Part shown: positions 58,021 to 64,000 of the stretch, one piece after another
Position numbering within the stretch: position 1 is the stretch's first letter
Layout: each line of letters opens with the position of its first letter
Notes under the pieces: model-generated
The model's input: the letters and a program-made list of their open reading frames with translations, nothing else
Database searches by the model: none
What the model was told of the DNA's origin: nothing
Assembly: GCA_016490735.1 (NCBI GenBank)
Contig: JAEMWC010000056.1
Location: 406,001-470,000, forward strand
Direction of reading: 5' to 3'
DNA from: Pachyseris speciosa
Taxonomy: Eukaryota > Cnidaria > Anthozoa > Scleractinia > Pachyseridae
Length of the DNA: 64,000 nucleotides
Position numbers and translations under genes: made by a program

Positions 58021-58766
58021 ATGTCCCGCAGGTTTGCAGATATATCTGTATCCGTTTCTGATTGGCTAGATTTCTAACGCGCTTTGTGACTGGAAATTCA
58101 CTTACACAACAACGTGCGCACTGGGAAAGAGCATTCAACAGTAAAAGAGCAGTTTGAAAATTGAAAATCTTCTTTTTGATCGACTTGTACTCGTGAATTT
58201 GCCGACAGGCTATGGCATTTCTTTGATTTTCTAGTGAGTTCCAATTGCGACTTATTTGCTTGTACGTTCCACGCGCTAACATTTAACCCAAGGGTTCGAT
58301 GTCTTCGGGCAGTTTTCTCTGCATCTTGTTTCGACGGCCATTTCACTTTTATCGACACATCAACTGCAGTTCTTTAACAGTGCTTTTCCCACCCAAATCA
58401 TTCACTCTTTCCTTGTTCAGCCTTGCTTGTTGGTTCAACTTTGCATACCTGGAGAAAATTGTTAGGTTAGATTTCTGTCGTGAATAAATAATTGAATTAC
58501 GTTAAAGGTCCTTCACCTACACACGTAAAAACACATGTGGTGTGCACGGCCACATGTTGAACGAGCTCTCAGCTCCTAAGGTGGATCGTGGGTAAACAAA
58601 TTATATTTCCTTGGTAACTGAATCACCACAGTTGTTTGGGGGAAGGTACTGGATATTTGTTGCAGTTGATTATATGATCCTCTGAAAGAAATTAATTTAG
58701 TCACCATTAGATCGGCAGCGATATCACGTATTTCTTGCAAAACAAACACATCAATGTGAAGTGATG

Positions 58767-59650
58767 TGAAATATTCCGTGACTCGTGTTTTAAAATTGGT
58801 AACAAATCTTACCCGATTAGAGGTGGTCTCCAAAGATAGTGTAATGTTTTGAGAACCAAACTCTCTTAATTCCTGAGAATTTTGAGTTACACTTAATTGC
58901 AACCCTTACGACATAAATTTATCGAATCAAATCAAATGACTCATTTCATATATCATTCCCACATAAATTTATCGGTTCAGTAACCGCGGAAACCGTTTTA
59001 AAGTTGTGGGACTAAAACATGTCGCCAAGTTCAAGTGGTAGAATTCATAAGTTATCCATGTCATCTGGAGCCCTAAAAAATCAATACAAGAAATCAAATG
59101 AAGAATGATCCTCGCAGTTGTGAAATATTGAAATATTCTTGCCATTAAATGTCCGAGTGAAGCTTGTGAATGGCACGGTGAACTGAGAAACAAAGAGGTA
59201 AAACAAAATCATCAAAACACCTTTTTTTGAGTACCCCTAAGCTATAAGCATATTTTATTTTTACATATTGTTTTTCAGGCTCACTTGGCAGCTTGTCTTT
59301 TCAAAGTTGTTTCCTGTACGATATGAAATATTCCGTGACTCGTGTTTTAAAATTGGTAACAAATCTTACCCGATTAGAGGTGGTCTCCAAAGATAGTGTA
59401 ATGTTTTGAGAACCAAACTCTCTTAATTCCTGAGAATTTTGAGTTACACTTAATTGCAACCCTTACGACATAAATTTATCGAATCAAATCAAATGACTCA
59501 TTTCATATATCATTCCCACATAAATTTATCGGTTCAGTAACCGCGGAAACCGTTTTAAAGTTGTGGGACTAAAACATGTCGCCAAGTTCAAGTGGTAGAA
59601 TTCATAAGTTATCCATGTCATCTGGAGCCCTAAAAAATCAATACAAGAAA
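58767..59650. repeat. Duplication flanking an inverted piece of the same gene
   Basis: Segment 58767-59093 is repeated at 59324-59650 (offset 557). Between them, 59142-59321 is an inverted copy of 59799-59978, carrying part of exon 3, the intron and the start of exon 4 of unit F in sense orientation. SINE-derived bases (59094-59124) sit at one junction. Unit D has none of this. Confidence 0.85.
58925..58960. mobile_element. 36-base SINE 3' fragment with 14-base target duplication
   Basis: ACATAAATTTATCG is present on both sides (58911-58924 and 58961-58974); the insert contains TCATTTCATATATCATTCCC, the end of the SINE family at 43.7 kb. Unit D has the target once. The insertion is present in both duplicated copies (again near 59482-59517), so it came first. 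Confidence 0.75.
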
Positions 59651-60433
59651 AAAAAATTATCAAAACTTATCAAAGTGTATTCACTTGCATATGACACTCT
59701 GGGTGTGGCTCTCTGTAGTATTTACACTCAGCACTCGCACTTGGTGGTCACGTGTTCCCCGAGATCTTTCCTTTTTAAGGACAAGTGACAGTTTTCGTTC
59801 GTACAGGAAACAACTTTGAAAAGACAAGCTGCCAAGTGAGCCTGAAAAACAATATGTAAAAACAAAATATGCTTATAGCTTAGGGGTACTCAAAAAAAGG
59901 TGTTTTGATGATTTTGTTTTACCTCTTTGTTTCTCAGTTCACCGTGCCATTCACAAGCTTCACTCGGACATTTAATGGAAAGAGACAGAATCTTTCTTTC
60001 TGTGGCTTTATCAGGGAACACATCCTAAATGGAAATAAAATAATGGTTATTTCTGCGAATCAAACTTGAGTATTCAAGGTATGAGTAGAAGCTTGTTATC
60101 TCAAAACATCGTCTAACTCAAACCGCTTACTAACTTTGAACTAAAGTTCCTTTCCATTGGGTGTTTTTGACGGTAAAATAATACAGACTTTCTTGAACAA
60201 TCGCGAGTTTCCTTCATTGCGAAGGGATTCTCGGGAAAATTTGATGTCACAAGTATTGCCCTTCCTGTAGATGTCGTAATGCATTAAATGGCTAAATAAT
60301 GTAAATATTTTCAAAAAGTTAAGGAGAGAGAATGAAAGTATAGATATACCCAATCTCGGTCCAGGACCTCCCTGTCTGCGGGACAAGTGTAAGGCTGAGT
60401 TTGAGTTTCCTTTCTGTTCACGTAAAACAGAAA

Positions 60434-60482
60434 ATGAATGAATGAATGAATGAATGAATGAATGGATGGATGGATGGATGGG
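60434..60482. repeat. (ATGA)n/(ATGG)n microsatellite before exon 2 of unit F
   Basis: Longer counterpart of 38958-39000. Confidence 0.85.
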
Positions 60483-61353
60483 CGAATAAATAAATAATGA
60501 GTAAAAGAAGTAACAGACTTCAATGAAGGTTCCTTGTTTAAAAGATAAGCTAAGTAATGAAGTGAGTTAAACATTTTGAAACAGCAAGTTGTTTCCCGGT
60601 CCAGTGACTAAATGATGCCAAATATTAATTTCTCCATTAATTTTATGTCATTTAATATTATTGATGAAGGCTTTCTGGGATTCAGCAGATAGCCAATAAT
60701 AGTTACGAGGAAGCTGAACTACGAAATAAGTCGAATTATGTTTAGTTTAGAGACAGCTAACAACAAAAGGCAATAAACCTCTAGAGGTTTGCTCAAATTT
60801 TACCGAGTAATGTGTTATCTTGATATCAACATGTTTTGGTATCTGGTCTAGTCATGCATTAAAGATCAAACACCAGGTATGCTGTTACCAATCGAAACGA
60901 CCCTTGAAAGAATATTACAGCAGCTTCAAAAGGCCGTCACTGTCCTTTCTAATGCACATAATACCTTACCAATATGCTGCATCTTTCAACGGTATATGAA
61001 TTAACATACAATGTTAGAACCATGCACGAAGTACGAAGATTATGCTAATATGCCCGCATTGAGAATTAAACCAAGTAGCAAACTGTCGGTGAAGTTTCAC
61101 AGACCTCTTTGAAGAGGGCTGAACGACGTTTCCATTTTGTCGGAATGTCTATTCTAATAGTACGCTTAAACCTTCGAGCCGCACCTTCCTCCAGACATTC
61201 TTTGCAAAACCTGTGCCCACATCTCGTTTGAACGGGCCGTTTTAGCGCCAACTGGCAGACTAAGCAGTGAAAATCTTCATCAACCTGATCAACCTCATTC
61301 ATAAACTCCTCATCATGACCTGACGGAAAGCGATCTCTTCGCGTTTCCGCCAT

Positions 61354-63426
61354 TTTGTAAAATTATGATTGACTAAACCTTTTAATGGTATTCACTGAAT
61401 TAAGACCAAGGTTCGGGTCACATTTCCGTAACTAATCTTGCATTTAATCATTAATTTAACTCACAAGTTTGTAATTTGCTTGAAGGAAGTTTTTGCCAAA
61501 AGTAAGAACTTTTCGACATCAAACTACATTGAATACAACAATAAAGGAAAGTGAGGAGGGGTGGGGGATTTTCCATCTAACACAGCCTTAACAGTTGATG
61601 CTAACCTCTTCATTTATTAATGGTAATGTTTTTGAGGTTTTCTACTACTATTGTCAAACAATTAAGCCAGAAGGCACAAACTGCGCTGTCAAAGACACGA
61701 GACCTGCTATTACACACTATATCAAACTGAAAGTGCATGATGCCTTATCTTACTGGCCTAATCAAGGACCGCGGAAGAGGTGGAGCTGGGGGGACTCCAA
61801 TCGCCAGCAGAACATAAAAGAAGTGATAGCTAGAAATCCATTAGTTTTATGCTTAGCCAGTGCATAGTTTTTCATCCAACTTCTCTTGCTCCCAGACGAA
61901 CTTTGATGGCGTATGGAATTTTAACTAGCTTTGTTTTATTGTCCCCAATTAGTACTGTAATGTACTCGAATTCTTTTATGACACTTAAATAAAGGTTCAT
62001 CATCTTCATCATCATCGTTTTGTATGTAGGATGGTGGACATTTTGCTAAATCTCTTTTGTTGGCTTCTTCGTTTACAATCCAAGATTTACCTCAACTAAA
62101 ACAATCTTAATTAAAGCACCTTCAGGGTAGTAAATGTCAACTTAACCAACTGTTTAGGCCTAGTTATGATTTGACAATAAACATGACGAAATTGGTCACG
62201 TGAACTCGAGCCGCATGCGGTTTTTTCTTCTGTTAGTATTCCGTGGATGGCACTCAATGCTATCATGGTTGATTTAGTTTTCAAAAATGATCCTAGGAGC
62301 CGCAAAAAATTAAATGGACTTATTTCGTCTTTGATCTTTCATATTTGTGTTCATTTGGCTCATTGCATGCTTTTTATTTGCTTGTTTAGTTCAGTTTTAA
62401 CGTTCTTTGTTCGTCGCCGTCGATTGTTGCTGTCATCATCGATCGAGTTTGTCAGCGCGAATTTGTGTTGTCGTCAATTGGGGGTTTGAGCTTCCCCAGG
62501 AATTTCAGGAAGTTGAATGTTGATCGATTAATCTTGAATTCAGTTCAAAGTTAATTTTGTCGATCTTCTGAAATTTTATTTCTTTGCCTGTTTTTCCTCT
62601 TTTTTACGACAGTAACAAAAGTACTCCGAAAATCAAATCGGGGGAAACCAAGATGGGTCAGACCCTCCCATAATTTCGTATAGAAGGGTAAAAACCATTA
62701 AAAGAAATTCTGAACATTATTTACAATCTATGGAACCTTACAAGTTGGAAATTTTCTGTTGTAAACGACATTTCTAACTACCGCAACTGATAACGTAACG
62801 TAGCGTAACGTAAAATAACACACTTACTAAGGTCACGGATCGAGTTATCATCCACGTAAACGCACTTAAATTTATGGCAGAAAACGTTCAACCAGTGGTG
62901 TTTCCTTTCTCAGATCACGAGAGCCACGTGAACGAATAAGCACTACTCAGCTTTTGTGCTTCTTTTGCATTCTCGACTCCTTGCCGCAGCTTCCCTTTTT
63001 TCGAAGGGAAATGATTGGCAAACAGGCCAAACTCAAGCAGCCTCTGAGGGGTCAGAACTCGGAAACGGACGGCATCTGAAAATCGTCGTCACAAAATATC
63101 TTTAACAACAATTTTCGAATTACTTTTGATAATAATCCGAACTGCGTAGTGAAGGACTCTTTCAATGAGGCCATGCCAGGGTAAATTCCGACAAGTGACA
63201 TGACCCAAAAAGTAGTGACAGCACATGTATTTTCCGCTGGTATTCGAAGTAATTAGTCGTGCTTGTTTCGCTTTAACACCTGCCGCACCCTTTCTTGCAT
63301 CTTCTATGCTGTTATTGGTCAGTTTCTAGTACTTATTCTCTCTGCCATTTACTGCATGTCATTCACGTTTGCGGTTCCTACTACACAGTTTATATCCATT
63401 CAGTCGCGGGGCTTTCGCAATTTGTC
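61354..63426. other. Upstream flank of unit F and flank of the mobile ORF
   Basis: Nearly identical to 39872-42514 apart from lacking the tRNA-bearing element. No gene recognised. Confidence 0.55.
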
Positions 63427-63840
63427 AAACGTGTGATATCAATGCCCAACGAACAGGAGCAAACCGAAGGTTCCTCCCATCCAACAGACACTCCACAACA
63501 GGTTGATGGAAGTGGAAACTCTGCAGATGTTGACCGGGTTTAATGTTTAAAGATTACCTCGAGAAGAAATTGGATGACAAAGGGAAGCAGATTGAACAAA
63601 AGAGCAAGATAGATAAAGAAGTTGTACAACTAAAATATAGAGGCAACCAGAAGCAATTCGAGCTGAAGGCAGAATTGGATACCATCCTCGAAAACATAGA
63701 AACCGAATCCGACCGCAGCGAGCCAGATCCGGCGCTTATTAAGAAATACGCACAAGAAGCAAGGCAGCTTCTGTAAAAGGCAAAAACTAATAAAAATTGC
63801 CGACAAAAGCAAGGACGGCTGGCAAGTCGTAGCAGAATAT
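63427..63840 (+). pseudogene. Second copy of the charged mobile-element ORF, truncated
   Basis: Matches 42515-42915. A small deletion after GACCGGG shifts the frame (63543), the TAA and frame change of the first copy are also present, and the second half is cut off at about 63843 by a minisatellite. The start is at 63443 if the same ATG is used; an upstream ATG opens the frame further. Confidence 0.55.
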
Positions 63841-63845
63841 GGATC

Positions 63846-63978
63846 TGTACGGGTCCGCAAATGATCCCAGGACCGCAAATGATCCCGGACCGCAAATGAT
63901 CCCCAAACTGGACCACAAATGATCCCGGACCGCAAATGATCCCCGTATGGCACCATGTTGGACCGCAAATGATCCCGA
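63846..63978. repeat. Minisatellite of GACCGCAAATGATCCC units
   Basis: About six copies of a 16-20-base unit, some with inserted bases, start exactly where similarity to the first arm (42916) ends. The array continues toward the window edge. Confidence 0.85.
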
Positions 63979-64000
63979 ACAAAAAATAAGGAATGGCATG

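Larger units (their letters stand above)
56553..61353 (-). pseudogene. TRAF-like unit F, disabled copy of D
   Basis: Exons by homology: 61185-61353 (or to 61172), 60350-60413, 59923-60024, 59685-59841, about 58604-58679, and a coiled coil/MATH exon from about 57505 to 56553. It shares with D the exon 1 10-base deletion, the exon 4 8-base deletion with TGA, the exon 5 shift and lost donor, missing exon 6 and the MITE in the MATH exon. Unlike D, both halves of the MATH exon are otherwise open: coiled coil to NEYSKIKGHA, and FPLTLSRPPFYTERHGYK to VETS. A local inverted rearrangement lies between exons 4 and 5. The alternative donor at 61172 restores the RING frame as in D. Confidence 0.85.

Noticed and set aside
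63554..63999. Minus frames over the minisatellite with repeated GSFAV/DHLRS
   Set aside because: The repeats are translations of the GATCATTTGCGGTCC minisatellite.
1..64000. CRISPR arrays, bacterial operons, rRNA genes
   Set aside because: The DNA is eukaryotic; tandem repeats present are minisatellites or SINEs, and no rRNA-like sequence was seen.

Overview
This is eukaryotic DNA: introns with GT..AG borders, AT-rich intergenic sequence, LINEs, tRNA-derived SINEs, a Penelope-like retroelement and MITEs. The mobile-element families and an expanded TRAF family suggest a cnidarian, most likely an anthozoan such as a stony coral. That assignment is inference from recalled family resemblance; no search was run.

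The host genes are a minus-strand cluster of TRAF-like signalling genes (RING finger, TRAF zinc fingers, coiled coil, MATH domain). Unit A (6768-8684) shows its first three exons and runs on past a LINE, probably beyond the left edge. Unit B (18294-18463) is a lone RING exon. Units C (24780-30339) and E (46428-50936) each splice in frame from seven exons, giving 444 and 465 residues. Units D (35713-39871) and F (56553-61353) are decayed copies that share several lesions. C+D (about 24.3-43.0 kb) and E+F (about 45.9-63.8 kb) form a tandem segmental duplication; comparing its arms gives empty sites that date several insertions.

The most unusual block is 9.8-15.9 kb, a compact, intron-poor set of virus-like genes between TRAF units A and B: an A32/FtsK-like packaging ATPase (broken), a long fibre-like protein with an internal duplication, a small beta-rich spike-like protein, a protein with phospholipase A2-like motifs, a glycine-rich membrane protein, a VLTF3-like zinc-ribbon protein and a coiled-coil protein. 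All five plus-strand genes have TATATG overlapping the start codon. This looks like a remnant of an endogenous double-stranded DNA virus of Polinton/adintovirus type. Polymerase, integrase and double jelly-roll capsid genes were not found in the window.

Mobile elements fill most of the rest: a dead L1/Tx1-type LINE (0.7-6.6 kb), two LINE 3' ends (1-485; 45.4-45.9 kb), a Penelope-like element with inverted ends (21.05-24.29 kb) itself split by a tRNA-bearing foldback element (22434-23230), a second copy of that element with an empty paralogous site (40694-41232), a 250-bp tRNA-like SINE array (43.7-44.4 kb), two other SINEs, and MITEs of apparent Harbinger, piggyBac and unassigned types.
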